Assembly: GCA_963585895.1 (NCBI GenBank)
Contig: OY757917.1
Coordinates: 104,133,346 to 104,197,345 of the forward strand
Length of the DNA: 64,000 bases
Direction: 5' to 3'
Origin: Sepioteuthis lessoniana
Lineage: Eukaryota > Mollusca > Cephalopoda > Myopsida > Loliginidae
Shown here: positions 21,363 to 31,890 of the stretch, piece by piece
Layout of the letters: the number at the start of each line of letters is the position of its first letter
How positions within the stretch are numbered: the first letter of the stretch is position 1
The notes under the pieces: generated by a model
Seen by the model: only the letters and a program-made list of their open reading frames with translations
Told to the model about the DNA's origin: nothing
Database searches by the model: none
Translations under genes and position numbers: made by a program

Positions 21363-23088
21363 ATCATCATCATCATCATATCGTGCTGGCAGCACGGATA
21401 TCCCTGACCCTCTCTCGCCACTCCTCCCTATCGTTCATCGCCCTAGGTAGATCTTCAGGACAACAATCCGTATCCTCACATAGCTGCTGAATGTACGTTG
21501 GAGCTGGTCGTCCTGCTTTTGCGCGGCCATGTGTGGGGATCCATAAGAGTACATCTCTTATGAGTTCATCTCTGCTTCTCCAGCAGTGTCCTGCATGTCT
21601 GGTTCGTCTAACTTGAATAGTTTTCGTGATAGGGGGCAGGTGGCCGTACAGTTGGTGTCTTGTGGGGTGTTGCTGCCAGGACTTGTTCAGGATTGCACGC
21701 AGAATTCTTGTGTAATTGCCATCTAGTTTCTTCTCCAGCCGTTTTGTTAGCGTCCATGTAGTGCATCCATATAGCAGTATCGATTTGACCGCTGCCTGGA
21801 AGAAACTGCGTTTCATTTTATCGGTTAGGTCTGATTTCCATATAATCGATAGCCTATTGATAGCTGTCCATGCTTTCGTTAACCTCGTTTCGATGTCCTT
21901 TTCGGTTGATTCGACGCTGCTTCCTAGGTACGTGAATTTGTCTACTAGTTTAAGTGGGGTTCCTTCTAGAGTGGAGATGTCCCCCGTTTGGTTATAGCAC
22001 ATATATTCCGTTTTGTGTGCATTAACATGGAGGCCTATGCTTGCTGCTGCTCGTTCCAAACTATGCAGAAGTGTTTTGGCTTGGTCAGGTGTATTTGCCA
22101 GTATCGCTATGTCATCGGCGTAGTCGGCGTCGGTAATTGTTGTTGCGGGGTATCTTCTGCTTCTTCTCTTCGTCAGTTCGAAGCCATTCTCTTTGATTTT
22201 GTCAATCGATGTTCTAAGTACGTAGTCTAGACAAATGATAAAGAGGTACGGGGCCAGTGTGTCCCCTTGTAGTACTCCAGCTACAATGTCAAAGTATTCT
22301 GTGTCTCCATCCGGTGATCGTACTTTTACTTTAGTGTTTCTATAGAGAATCGTTATTGCCGCTACGGTTTCTTTAGGTATGCCGTACGCTAGTAGGATTT
22401 GTTCCATCTTTCCTCTGTGAATGGAGTCGAAAGCCTTGGTAAAGTCGACAAATATTAATGTCGCTTGTAGGTTCTTTGCCCGTACACCCTCAAGGATTCT
22501 GCGGATGGTTAGTATTTGTGAGGTCGTAGATCTATTTCTTCGGAAGCCATTTTGGTTTTTTCTAAGTATGTTGTCGATTTTGGGTTCTATGCGGTTTCGT
22601 TGTAGGGCATTGTAGATTTCGGCAGCTATGGATGTAAGTGTTATGCCTCGGTAGTTTTTGGCTAATCCGAGGTCCCCCTTTTTAGGGAAGGGGAGTATGC
22701 ATCCCTTCGTCCATCTATCTATCGGATTTTGATTGTATACTGCGTTGCAGTGGCGGAGCAGTATGTCGTCAAATTGTCTGGTCTTCCATACTTCCGGGGG
22801 AATTTCGTCCAGCCCTGCAGCTTTCCTATTTTTAATTTTTCTGAGAACCGAGTCGAGTTCTTCTTGTGTGAACGGTCCTAGTTTAATGTCTAATTGTTTG
22901 CTAATTATTCTGGTGATTGGTTCAGGCGTTATTTTTGGTGGGTTTCCAAGTAAGTTTTCGAAGTGCTGTTTCCACAGTTTTATTCTTTCTTGTTGGTTTG
23001 CTGCTTTAAGTTTTGCTTTGGCTGTGTTCTTTCTTCTGCTCACTTCGTTTATTGTTTGCCAGGCTATTCTAGATTGTCTAGTTTTAAA
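21363..23088 (-). mobile_element. L-RTE, long 5'-truncated copy with intact reverse transcriptase
   Basis: On the minus strand a single open frame runs from about 23088 to a stop at 21376, followed at once by an (ATG)n tail at 21363-21376. The usual upstream endonuclease domain is absent, and beyond 23088 the sequence becomes unrelated AT-rich DNA, so the copy is 5'-truncated as expected for target-primed reverse transcription. Another L-RTE 3' fragment lies 52 bp upstream in the same orientation. No target-site duplication is evident. Confidence 0.9.
21376..23043 (-). CDS. RTE-like LINE reverse transcriptase, endonuclease missing
   Basis: 555 codons from the first Met; the frame is open upstream to about 23088, so this Met is not the natural start. 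The reverse transcriptase would copy the element's RNA at a nicked chromosomal target. Visible motifs: PKKGDLGLAKNYRGITL (residues about 120-136), FVDFTKAFD with the motif A Asp near residue 200, GVLQGDTLAPYLF (256-268), and YADD at 308-311 with both metal-binding aspartates. A thumb and C-terminal region follows, ending with RRTRHAGHCWRSRDELI and GRPAPTYIQQLCEDT. The family normally has an N-terminal apurinic-like endonuclease, which is gone here. There is no promoter. The lack of stops suggests a recent insertion. Family placement as RTE-like is from motif layout and is fairly but not fully sure. Confidence 0.88.
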   Translation of the reverse strand: MSRRKNTAKAKLKAANQQERIKLWKQHFENLLGNPPKITPEPITRIISKQLDIKLGPFTQEELDSVLRKIKNRKAAGLDEIPPEVWKTRQFDDILLRHCNAVYNQNPIDRWTKGCILPFPKKGDLGLAKNYRGITLTSIAAEIYNALQRNRIEPKIDNILRKNQNGFRRNRSTTSQILTIRRILEGVRAKNLQATLIFVDFTKAFDSIHRGKMEQILLAYGIPKETVAAITILYRNTKVKVRSPDGDTEYFDIVAGVLQGDTLAPYLFIICLDYVLRTSIDKIKENGFELTKRRSRRYPATTITDADYADDIAILANTPDQAKTLLHSLERAAASIGLHVNAHKTEYMCYNQTGDISTLEGTPLKLVDKFTYLGSSVESTEKDIETRLTKAWTAINRLSIIWKSDLTDKMKRSFFQAAVKSILLYGCTTWTLTKRLEKKLDGNYTRILRAILNKSWQQHPTRHQLYGHLPPITKTIQVRRTRHAGHCWRSRDELIRDVLLWIPTHGRAKAGRPAPTYIQQLCEDTDCCPEDLPRAMNDREEWRERVRDIRAASTI

Positions 23089-23140
23089 AAATAAACAGCA
23101 AAATAAGAAGATAGATATAAAACAGTCAATTTAATCAATA

Positions 23141-23272
23141 TCATCATCATCATCATATCGTGCTGGCAGCACGGATATCCCTGACCCTCTTTCGCCACTC
23201 CTCCCTATCGTTCATCGCCCTAGGCAGGTCTTCAGGACAACAACCTGTATCCTCACATAGCTGCTGAATAGC
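23141..23272 (-). mobile_element. L-RTE, terminal ~130 bp, second copy
   Basis: (TCA)n complement of the tail at 23141-23156, then the antisense of the last ~38 codons, nearly identical to 21376-21480. It ends at 23272 against a mariner remnant. Confidence 0.85.
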
Positions 23273-23700
23273 TGCTGGGCCGCCATTATTTTCAATTATT
23301 GTATCAACACATCTTCAAAACGATTTGCAAGCCTTTAAAATAAATTCTTCAGACATTTTATTCCATTCCTCCTTAAAAGAAATCTTAAGCGAACTAATAT
23401 TTGGATGGGAAATTGCATTTGTTTTGTTTTCTAAAAGGCCCATTAGTGTAATCTAGGAAATTAAAGTCTGGGCTTAAATCTTGTTTGATTGCTGTCTTCA
23501 CAGTTTTCTCGTGGAATTTCAATTCATTAGCGTACTTTCTTATTGGCGTTAAGAGGCCCCTCTTAATCAAGGTAGAAAGAGCAGTTAAAAATTCTTCCTT
23601 TTGTTTGTTTTTTTGTTCAATCCTTCATTCCCCCTTTTCCTTAAAAAGCTCTTTTTCTATTAGAAATTTTTCTTTGCTTTGTATACAGTGGACAAAAAAG
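23273..23700 (-). pseudogene. mariner-type transposase remnant, internally deleted
   Basis: Minus-strand readings: near 23480-23580 an N-terminal-like KRGLLTPIRKYANELKFHEK and TVKTAIKQDL, running at once into a C-terminal-like SPDFNFLDY (third catalytic Asp region), then HPNISSLKISFKEEWNKM and EEFILKACKSF, and VDTIIENNGG at 23280-23310. The middle, including the first two catalytic aspartates, is missing, and stops are present. The plus-strand 'tacagtggacaaaaaagc' at 23683 resembles a Tc1/mariner end but faces the wrong way for this fragment. Confidence 0.6.
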
Positions 23701-23908
23701 CTTTAGCTTCGTTTCGGCATTAAGGAAGTCATAGTTTCTTTGTCGTTTTTATTCTTGCTCACTCATATTGGGCTGAATTTTGATTTAAAAAAAAAAGTGC
23801 TTGAATTATAGAGCTAATCATGAAAATTTAAATTAATTCCGTTTTAATTAGACCAATTAGACTAAAAAAATTTTAAAAATTTATTCCATACTTTTTTTCG
23901 AATTTTGT

Positions 23909-24498
23909 TTTTGAATCGAGCGTCAGTTTTTAAGTGGCATAAGAGATTCCAGGAAGACAGGGAGTCTGTGAGGGATGATGCGTGGTGGGGGAGGAGTAAG
24001 GAAGTTAATAGACGAGAGTTGATTGGCCAAACGGTTAGAGTTAGGGTTACTATGTGGAGGTTTTAAGGGAGTTCAGGAAGACATTCCGTCGGAAGAGGCC
24101 AGCACTCTTCAAATCGGGCCAGTGGCATTTCAACCAGGACAATGCACCAGTCCACAACTTCATCCTTGTTACAGACTATTTGACCAAGATGGGCATCAAG
24201 ACAGTTCCCTAGCCTCCCTGCAGTCCAGACCTTGCTCCATGTGACTTTTGGTTATTCCCTAAGCTCAGAGGCTGTCGTTATGAGACAATTGAGGAAATGA
24301 AAGAGGCTGTGACAAAGGTCATTGACACGCTCACACAAGAGGACTTCCATGGGGCTGTCCAGAAGTTGTTGGAACGGTACAACAAGTGCATTGCAGCCGG
24401 AGAAAATTACTTTAAAGAGGACTAGAGTTTCATGTGTGTACTATCAATAAAAGTTCCCATTCTAAAAATGTCTGGAAACCTATTTAATGATCCTCGTA
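23909..24498 (+). mobile_element. mar-TEL copy, 5'-truncated
   Basis: Begins within the N-terminal region ('gaatcgagcgtcagttttt...gtggcataagagattcc'), passes a GGTTAGAGTTAGGGTTA tract at 24033-24050, then the C-terminal half ('caggacaatgcaccagtcc', 'ccatgtgacttttggttattcc') to the 3' terminal repeat ending 'gatcctcgta' at 24498. A (TA)n tract follows directly. Confidence 0.85.
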
Positions 24499-24522
24499 TA
24501 TATATATATATATATATATATA
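24499..24522. repeat. (TA)n microsatellite
   Basis: TA dinucleotides directly after the mariner 3' end, as expected for a TA-targeting element inserted in or beside a TA run. Confidence 0.9.
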
Positions 24523-24652
24523 ATGAAGAGCTCTAGTATTTGAGCCTCACCATCAGATGCTGTTTAGTGTCATATCCAGGACACTTATTAGGGGTGGGTG
24601 TTAAGTCTCTGCAGAGATGCTGTTGGTGTATTTAACAGCCCTTGCTGATTAT
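24523..24652 (+). repeat. module D, 3' half
   Basis: 'gcctcaccatcagatgctg', 'tcatatccaggacac', 'ctctgcagagatgctg' and 'cagcccttgctgatt' in order. The 5' half is missing. Confidence 0.65.
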
Positions 24653-25024
24653 CCAGTTAACAAAAAGAAACACACGCGTCACCTTTGGTTTCGCCGTTAT
24701 AACTGATTTTTCGGACTCCAGTGACGTCTGTCAAGTGGTGCCTGTGTGAAAACTCATAAGCATTAAAAAATCTTAATAATAACAACGCATAATTCGGAGT
24801 ATTACACTTATACATATGGTGCGAATTCCGAAGAAAGTGTTTGGATATTTAAAAAGACTTATTGTGACTTTTTCCCCTCTCACAAAAAGTAAATACACTT
24901 TGGTGTTAAATAAAGCTGGTATTTTTGTAAGTCAGATTATAATGACATATTGAATAATAATTTTAAAAAGGGTAAAAACGGAGAAAAAAAAAGAGATTTT
25001 ATAAGCAAAAGAAAGAAGGGATAA

Positions 25025-25059
<35 letters not shown>

Positions 25060-26300
25060 GAGGATTGAGATTGTCTTGCTTTCATACCCACTCACTTAAA
25101 TAAGTGAGAAGAAATGCAGAAAGCGAGGGTCAAATAAGAAGAGAAGAATTTACAAGGATCTAAAAGAATGGTCGATTATCACGCAGAAGAGACATGGGTA
25201 AGCAAATCAGACGATATGATGCAAGGAAACGATAATGGAAATTATGCAGAGAAAAACTTGTTGATAACGAGATGTAAAAAAGATACGAGAAAAAGACAAT
25301 GACATCAAGTCGTGCAACATGATGAACAACAACAAGAGATATACATTCAATTCGATTGAATACAAATTATATCTCACTTAGGCAAGATAGAAAAGAAATT
25401 ATGATAATAAATACGCCAAACCCACTTTATTTCAATGTACAATTTGTCACCATTTTTATCAATATATTTTTTCGTTTTTTTTTTTTTTAATGTTTTTCAC
25501 GATTTACACATTTGCTTTGTGAGTTTATTTATTTGTTTATGCTTGTTTTTATTTTATTTCATTTTATTTATCTGTTTATTTATTTTTTGGGACAGAGGAA
25601 CTGAGAAGTAGTGGAAATAAAATATCTTCCCGGGGAAACTTCATTACGTCGAGTATGTTGCACATGCGCACTTTAGCGTTGCGTATATAAATCGCCTAAC
25701 TAACCGGTAAATACAACCGGCGGATTTATACACAAGAAACAAAACGAAATTAGTTCTTCCAATCAAATAAATATATAATCGCCATTCGTTCATTTGTTTT
25801 TGCTCTTCTTTTGAAACCGAGATGCACTTTATTATTTTATTATATTTTATTTCTACTTCCATTTCTATTACCTCTGACTAAATTAGCCCAGCAAATTGAA
25901 TTCAATTTCATCTGCTGTCATTAACGAAACGAGAGATGTTTGTACGCATGCGATCTAAATTATTCTACACCATCTGCCGTCTATTCCATACGACGCTTGT
26001 ATACAGTCGACATATTGTTATGTCGTAATATATTACGAAAACGAGGCCATCTTAGATTTGTCCAACTTAGTTAACGGACGTTTGTCTGTTTACTACCTTG
26101 AAATCGTCTTCAGTTCTTGTCGGTACTTCATTGGATAGAGAAGAAGATGTTTATGTGCTAAAGAGCCAATATCTATTGACAATTTTTTCTTCATTAAACT
26201 GGAAGCTGAATAAATAAACAGCTTGAAATCGAGTCGATTATATCTTAATTTAATTTCATATAATTTCCTATCCAATGCTTTACAAGAATTTCAAAATAAA

Positions 26301-26338
<38 letters not shown>

Positions 26339-26894
26339 TCGTGTGTATGTATATGTGTGTGTATTCATTCGAAGTGTATAATTTACTGTCAGTAATTCCA
26401 TGGAACTATCTGGAAAAATTACTCACGGTATAATCTAGACGATATTAAATGATAATGTTTTGTCGTGATAAAGAGATTCATGTTAAATATATTTCTTCAG
26501 ATAATTAGACCTATAACAATGTTTTGAGGGTGAAAATAATTTTGGTAAAATATTTATTGTAAATAATATTCTATTTGCCAGGAATAAATTGCTCTGGTAT
26601 TTGCCAATATTTCGATGTTCATTTGCACTATCATAAAAAAAAACATAATTAAAAAAAAACTTCTCCCTGGTTTCAAAAGTTTGAGTTAAAAATAAATGAA
26701 ATATTTTGAATACGATACGTAAAGATTGTATGCATGAGTGGAGAAATCACGTTATAAAATATCTATATAATAAATTGGTAAGATTTATTTGTCTGCCCTC
26801 AGTAGGTCGTTTGAATCAACGGTTATTTTTTAAACGAACATCAACATCGTAATGTATCATAAATATTCCTGTTTAAAAGTAATAGTAATACTAA
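24653..26894. other. 2.2 kb without recognised elements; GA and TA microsatellites
   Basis: Quietest part of the window. It holds (GA)n at 25029-25056 and (TA)n at 26303-26338. At 25660-25671 'gcacatgcgcac' resembles an NRF1-type site and 'tatataa' follows at 25684-25690, a promoter-like pair with no convincing downstream gene. Open frames (for example 25644-25862 minus, 26093-26275 minus) show no motifs. Confidence 0.4.
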
Positions 26895-27262
26895 CACACG
26901 AATCACTTAATCTCGACCAGAAGACCAGAACTTATAATAATTAACAAAAAAAAAAAAAGAAGAATTTGCAAAATTGTCGACTTTGCTGTCCCCGCTGACC
27001 ACAGAATAAAACTGAAAGAATGTGAAAAGAAGGATAAGTACCTCGACTTTGCTAGAGAACTGAAAAAGCTGTGGAACACGAAAGTGACGATTGTACCGAT
27101 TGTGATTGGTGCTTTTGACACAATAACTAAAGGATTATTAAAAGGCCTAGAGGACTTGGAAGTTAGCGGACGGATGGAGACTATCCAAATGACAGCATTA
27201 CTGAGAATGGCCAAAATACTGAGAAGAGTCCTGGAGACTTGAGGAGACTTAAAACTACTTGA
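26895..27262 (+). pseudogene. L-AAT 3' fragment
   Basis: Contains 'cttaatctcgaccagaagacc' (LISTRRP), a frame-shifted 'gacaagattgtcgac'-type segment (IVDFAVPADH region), 'gaactgaaaaagctgtggaa' (ELKKLW), 'gattggtgcttttgac' and 'gagaagagtcctggagacttgaggagactt'. Several frameshifts, mostly around a run of A at 26946-26960. Confidence 0.7.
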
Positions 27263-27269
27263 GAATATT

Positions 27270-28472
27270 AGAATCTGACACCGTCAAAAAGTGGAAATGA
27301 TTGAAAAATTTTGAAACGAGAACTTCAGGAGAACGTGAACGCTACTCGAAACCAAACTATATAGCAGGAACCTTATAAAAGGGATAAATACCTGGGTGGT
27401 TCCTCTCGTAAGATACTCGGGAATATTCTTGAAATGGACCTGAGGAAAACTGAAACAAATGGACCAGGGAACTAGAAAACTAATAACCATGTATAAGGCC
27501 TTGCATCCCAGAGATGACAGACTGTATGTGTCAAGGATAGAGGGAGAAAGAGAACTTGCCAGCTTGGAAGACAACATTGACGCATCGATACAACGACTTG
27601 AAGACTACAAAGAAAAGCGCGGAGGAAGACTGATTACAGCCAGTAGAAACAATACCGACGACACGAGAATGAACCGAATGGAAATAACCAGAAAACCAAA
27701 ATGGGAAGGAAAACAACTCTATGGACGTTTTAAGGGACTAACAAGGGACATCTCATACGAGAAAACGTAGATGTAGCTAAGAAAGGGTAATCTTACGAGA
27801 GAAAGGTAATCTCTTCTTATAGCAGCACAACGACATAAGGATAAATCGTATCAAAGGAAGAATAGATAAAATTTAACAAAACAACTGATGTATGTTATAT
27901 GGTGAACGAGACGAAAAGATTGATCATATAATAAGTGAATGCGACAAATTAGCACAGAGGGAGTATAAGATTAGACACACCTGGTTAGGCAAGGTGATTC
28001 ACAGGGAACAAATGGATATTCACAACCCAGAACGAGACGCATAATTTTCTCTCGGAGTTTGAGATTCAAATGGATCACTTAATCTCGGCCAGACGACCAG
28101 ACCTTGTAATAATAAACAACAAAAAGAGAACTTGCCGAATAATGGACTTTGCTGTCCCGGCTGACTCTAGAGAAAAATGAAAGAATTCGAATGGAGAGAT
28201 AAGTACCTGTACCTTTCGGGAAGAGCTGAAAAAAAAAACGTGCCACTGGAAAGTGACGGTGATACCAATTGTAATTGGTGCTCTTGGTATAGTCACCAAA
28301 GGATTGGTAGAGGGCCTGAAGAACTTGAAAATAAGAGGATAAATGGAGACCATCCAAACTGCTGCATTATTTAGATCGGCCAGAATAATGAGAAGAGTAC
28401 CGTAGATTTGAGGAGACTTGCTGTCACTCAAGTGAAAAACTATCAGCTAACCCTGGTGTTAAAAACTCCTTA
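27270..28472 (+). pseudogene. L-AAT, longest copy in the window (~1.2 kb)
   Basis: The upstream open part (27459-27770) reads MDQGTRKLITMYKALHPRDD, then EGERELASLEDNIDASIQRL, EKRGGRLITASRNNTDD and KWEGKQLYGRFKGLTRDIS. After frameshifts near 27770-27880 it goes through a degraded zinc-knuckle region (27890-27980, 'tatggtgaacgagacga'), a 'cttaatctcggccagacgacc' block, 'gtgacggtgataccaattg' and the end 'gagaagagtaccgtag'. This is the C-terminal portion of a LINE polyprotein; no reverse transcriptase core is present. I cannot name the clade. Confidence 0.7.
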
Positions 28473-28488
28473 TAGATACATAAGTAAG

Positions 28489-28742
28489 TAAAGTGGGCGA
28501 CTGTAGTTAAGGGCGACCAGAAGGCTCCCTTTTCAATAGCTACTACACCAAGGTGTACGGGAGGGTCCTACTCCTTTCCCTGGATTGCTCCACTCTACTC
28601 TTGATACATGCCTTATATCGCTGAGTGTTAAGCAAGGAGCTATCAAGTACCATTTTTAAAGTCTTTGGTATGACTTCACATGGGATTAAACCCAGGTCTC
28701 CTGGTCCATTAGTGAACACTCTACCCACTTGGTAATGAGCTG
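28489..28742 (-). repeat. SINE-C
   Basis: Antisense of SINE-C: 'gcgactgtagttaagggcgacc', 'agctactacaccaaggtgta', 'tggtatgacttcacatggg', with the tRNA-like head at the right ('gaacactctacccacttggtaatgagc'). A (TAATAA)-like run follows. Confidence 0.75.
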
Positions 28743-28749
28743 ATTATAA

Positions 28750-28990
28750 TAATGATAATATGAAAGTGATAGTATTACCAATAGTATTCGGGGCATTTAG
28801 AACACACCCCAAGATCTTGAAAAAGAAACTCGATTAACTGGAGACTAGAAAACTCGAAAACTTCCAAAACATTGCACAACTGAAATCCGTCAGAATACTT
28901 AGTAAAGTCCTGGAGACAAGAGGAGTCACTGTTATTGAGACTCTTGTAGAAATTATCAGTTAGAGCTGGTGTGAAAAGCTTCATAATAAT
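28750..28990 (+). pseudogene. L-AAT 3' fragment
   Basis: Begins just after a 'tataataatgataata' run and reads through 'gtgatagtattaccaatag' and 'ggggcatttagaaca' to 'agtcctggagacaagaggag' and 'gctggtgtgaaaagcttc', then 'ataataataat'. Decayed. Confidence 0.65.
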
Positions 28991-28995
28991 AATAC

Positions 28996-29200
28996 CTTGT
29001 CAAAAGCCGGAAAACAGTTCTTGAATATGAAGACTAGATTGATAGCAATTGTACATGGAGCTCTTGGAACAGTTCTTACGAACCTGGAAAAGAATCATGG
29101 TGAACAGAAGACCAGAAGAAGAATCGGAATCATTCAACCTGGGATAAAAGGAATACAATGGTGGTTTGATGGAGAGCTAATATGGAGGGGTTGGTAAATA
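28996..29200 (+). pseudogene. L-AAT fragment abutting the AAT tail of the previous copy
   Basis: Directly after 'cataataataatacc' comes 'gacttgat...gcaattgtacatggagctcttggaacag', the IPIVIGALGT-like segment. The 66-codon open frame here (28997-29197) is a piece of that region in a degraded state. Confidence 0.5.
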
Positions 29201-29429
29201 AATATAACAGGATATTACAAATTAGGTGTATGTGTAATTTATCAAGTTGGAAATCGATTATTATTTTTTAACATTATTATCTTGACAAAACGCCAAATTG
29301 TTCAAATCTATGAATCTCTGAACTATAACTCTCTTAAATTTAAAAAAATTATAAAACTCTTTAAGATTTTTTTTTTACAGAATAATACTAAAGTTATAAG
29401 ACGATATAAAAATCTAACGGGTGAATCTC

Positions 29430-29745
29430 TTTTCACTTCCCACTTTGGGAGAATAGACACTAGCTTTCATAAAATCAAGAAGAGAACAAGTCACTCTAAC
29501 CCAATTGCGCATTGGTAACATGAGGCTTACTTACTCTTTCATAATCAAACAGGAACAATAGCCACTATGTTAGACATGTCAGTTTGTATCGTTAAACACG
29601 TTCTCATAGAATGTAGAACTTTCGTTCTCATCAGAAAGCGAGTTTTCAAGGTATATAGTTTGAGTGACTTGTGCGTGAACGTCAACATGGATGACATTCC
29701 ATCCTTCTTGAGAGAGACAGGGTTATACCAAAGAATATGATATAT
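29430..29745 (+). pseudogene. C-terminal remnant of another LINE
   Basis: Across two frames: 'cccaattgcgcattggtaacatgaggc...' (a RIGHTRLTHS-like motif with a stop), then 'actctttcataatcaaacagg', 'aaacacgttctcatagaatgtag' (HVLIEC), and LIRKRVFKVYSLSDL followed by DDIPSFLRETGLYQRI and a stop near 29740. This arrangement is typical of the extreme C-terminus of I/jockey-type LINE ORF2. It is not related to L-RTE or L-AAT. Confidence 0.5.
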
Positions 29746-29867
29746 ACTCAATGCTAACATGTTATTAGGAATACTGCCTAACCTTTGAACGTAACAGGAT
29801 CCAACATGAGCTAACTTATCGTAAAAAACGGTTCGTTCAAAAATCACATATCAATATATGTATAAAC

Positions 29868-29912
29868 AAGACCTGGCATTAAATAACCTACAAAGGTTGA
29901 TACACCATAAAC
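29868..29912 (+). repeat. isolated SINE-B-type tail
   Basis: 'ggcattaaataacctac' plus 'aaaggttgatacaccat' without a SINE head, followed by (AATC)n at 29912-29935. Shows that the tail travels separately. Confidence 0.55.
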
Positions 29913-30040
29913 CCTATCAATCAATCAATCAATCATTCTTTTCTCTTTTAGTAATTTATTTTTTATAATTACAGTTACAATTTGTAGCCGTTCACAGTAA
30001 AATGACATAAAACACTGTAAAATAATCAGAAGTATTTTAG

Positions 30041-30270
30041 GGGTGTCCTCGTGGTGTAATGGTTAAAGTGATGGACTGCTTAATCGTAGTAAGTGAGCTC
30101 GAACTTCAGTCGTGCTATTACGTTCACTTTCGAACAAAGACCCCTGGGAGAGGTATGAGCTCCCTTATACTCCCAGCTATTCGTTAAATAGTACCTCTTC
30201 TGTTCTTTTAAAAGAATAGCTTTGGTATTGAATAACCTAGAAAGGTTGATATGGCATTAAAAAAAGAAAC
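30041..30270 (+). repeat. SINE-B, near full length
   Basis: A box 'cgtggtgtaatggttaaagtg', B box 'gagctcgaacttcag', mid-body 'cgttcactttcgaacaaagacccc', tail 'gaataacctag' plus 'aaaggttgatatggcatt'. Close to the copy at 15673. Confidence 0.8.
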
Positions 30271-30903
30271 TGAAACCAAAACCAGAGTTGATTTAAGTCT
30301 TACAGGTTTACCCCCCTGGCTTTGTCGGTGTGTCTTAAAATATGCAGACTTAATCCCCCTTCAGAAGAATAAAACCCTTCAAAAAGAGGTAGTGAGGCGC
30401 CAGTTATTGAGATCTGGACAATGTGGCATTCAGCTTCATTGATATTACACGCAGCTGCATTATAATCAGTAGTTGTAGCATTTTTCAGGTCCCATCCCTG
30501 AGTCAAATAGATTTGATTGAAAAGTAACTGAATTAGATAATATTTGATACCCTAAAACTTAATGGAAATTATTTTTACTAAGTCTAGTTTACTTGAAGCT
30601 ATAATTGTTTAGTAACGACTATTTTATTTATTCGTCACTTGAAACCATATAACTAATCCCTAAAGAATTATTATTATCAAACTTGAAATAGTAATTGAAA
30701 ACACATAGTCGTTTAAAAATATTAGTATTTGATAGGAATTCTTGAAATCATTCAATAATATGCAAATTATTTTTATTAGATAGGAATAGTTGATATCATA
30801 TAACTGTGTGCCAAAAAAACTTATGAAACGACTACACGAAAAATAAATGTGAATATGGATGTACAATGAAAGCAATTCCCAAATCATTAGACATAACACA
30901 ACC
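30271..30903. other. AT-rich; weak minisatellite
   Basis: 30525-30800 carries diffuse repeats of the 'acttgaa...atatt...tagtt' type found near module D elsewhere. No gene. Confidence 0.35.
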
Positions 30904-31046
30904 TCATAGTTTTCGTGATGGATTGTAGGTAGCCACAGAGCTGCTGCTTTGTGGGCTGTTGCCTCCAGGACTTGTTCAATATTGTTCGCAGCATTCTTGA
31001 GTAGTTGCCATCAAGCTTCTTCTTCATCCATTTAGTTAACGTCATA
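30904..31046 (-). mobile_element. L-RTE internal fragment
   Basis: Antisense of LPPITKTI through the YTRMLRTILNKSW-like region ('catagttttcgtgatgg', 'ctccaggacttgttcaatattg', 'agttgccatcaagcttcttc'). Lacks the L-RTE 3' end and tail, so it is a fragment broken at both sides; a (GT)n run follows. Confidence 0.7.
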
Positions 31047-31048
31047 GA

Positions 31049-31089
<41 letters not shown>
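31047..31089. repeat. (GT)n microsatellite
   Basis: About 20 GT repeats starting at the broken LINE end. Confidence 0.95.
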
Positions 31090-31091
<2 letters not shown>

Positions 31092-31297
31092 TATACAAGT
31101 AAAAATATCTGAATTGAGTAAATTCCAATATTAAGAGCCATGTTTAAATCAAAAGTTATTTTGTAATACACCCGTATGTGGCTTAAACTCTACGTTGTGA
31201 TATTTCATATCCGTTGGATATAGCAGATGTTTCTGGATTATTTGAGCTTTTCCTATCATTTATAGAGACTGATTCCGATTTTTAAAATGCACACAAC

Positions 31298-31360
<63 letters not shown>

Positions 31361-31775
31361 AATATGACAAGCGTTAGATACTGCAACGCAACTGACAAAA
31401 GGACAATAAACGAAGATAAATGGAAAATCCAAGGAAAAAAAAGCATCAAGTCATATCGAATGTCAAGGAAAATATCAAACAAAGACTATTATACAAAGAA
31501 AAAAGTAATAAAAAATGAAAAAAAAAATCGATGAAATCTTTTGTTATTGCAGTTCAGAATAAATGCATTGGATTATGTTGAGGAAAAGACTGACAAAAAT
31601 ACAGAAAAACCGCAAATAATGTCATTGTGTAGATGTCATAAATGAATGAAGCAAGCCCGCGTAAAGGGAATACACAAACAGATACAACAGTTTGGGAATC
31701 ATGCAAATGTCTTGAGGTTAGAATGTCAAAAAATTGTATGCAAGGCAAATCAGAAGTTATTCATTTTACGATAAA
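31090..31775. other. no element; long (GA)n
   Basis: (GA)n of about 56 bp at 31300-31357. The flanks are AT/A-rich. The Ser/Leu-rich antisense frame across it is an artefact. Confidence 0.6.
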
Positions 31776-31890
31776 TTGCGCTGACAGCACAGAGTTACCT
31801 GGCTCTATCTTGCCATCCAACCCTATCATCCGTCATTCCTGGAAGGTCTTCTCAACTGCATCAAGTGTCCGCACAGAGCTGATGTTTAGT
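31776..31890 (-). mobile_element. L-RTE 3' end, decayed and tailless
   Basis: 'gctgacagcacagag' followed by 'cctatcatccgtcattcctggaaggtcttc' and 'cgcacagagctgatg', the antisense C-terminal codons of L-RTE. The (ATG)n tail is gone. Confidence 0.6.

Noticed and set aside
23683-23700. Start of a Tc1 element ('tacagtggacaaaaaagc')
   Set aside because: No matching inverted end or transposase to its right; recorded only with the 23273 remnant.
31282-31482. Ser/Leu-repeat protein (also 32545-32835)
   Set aside because: Antisense reading of (GA)n microsatellites.
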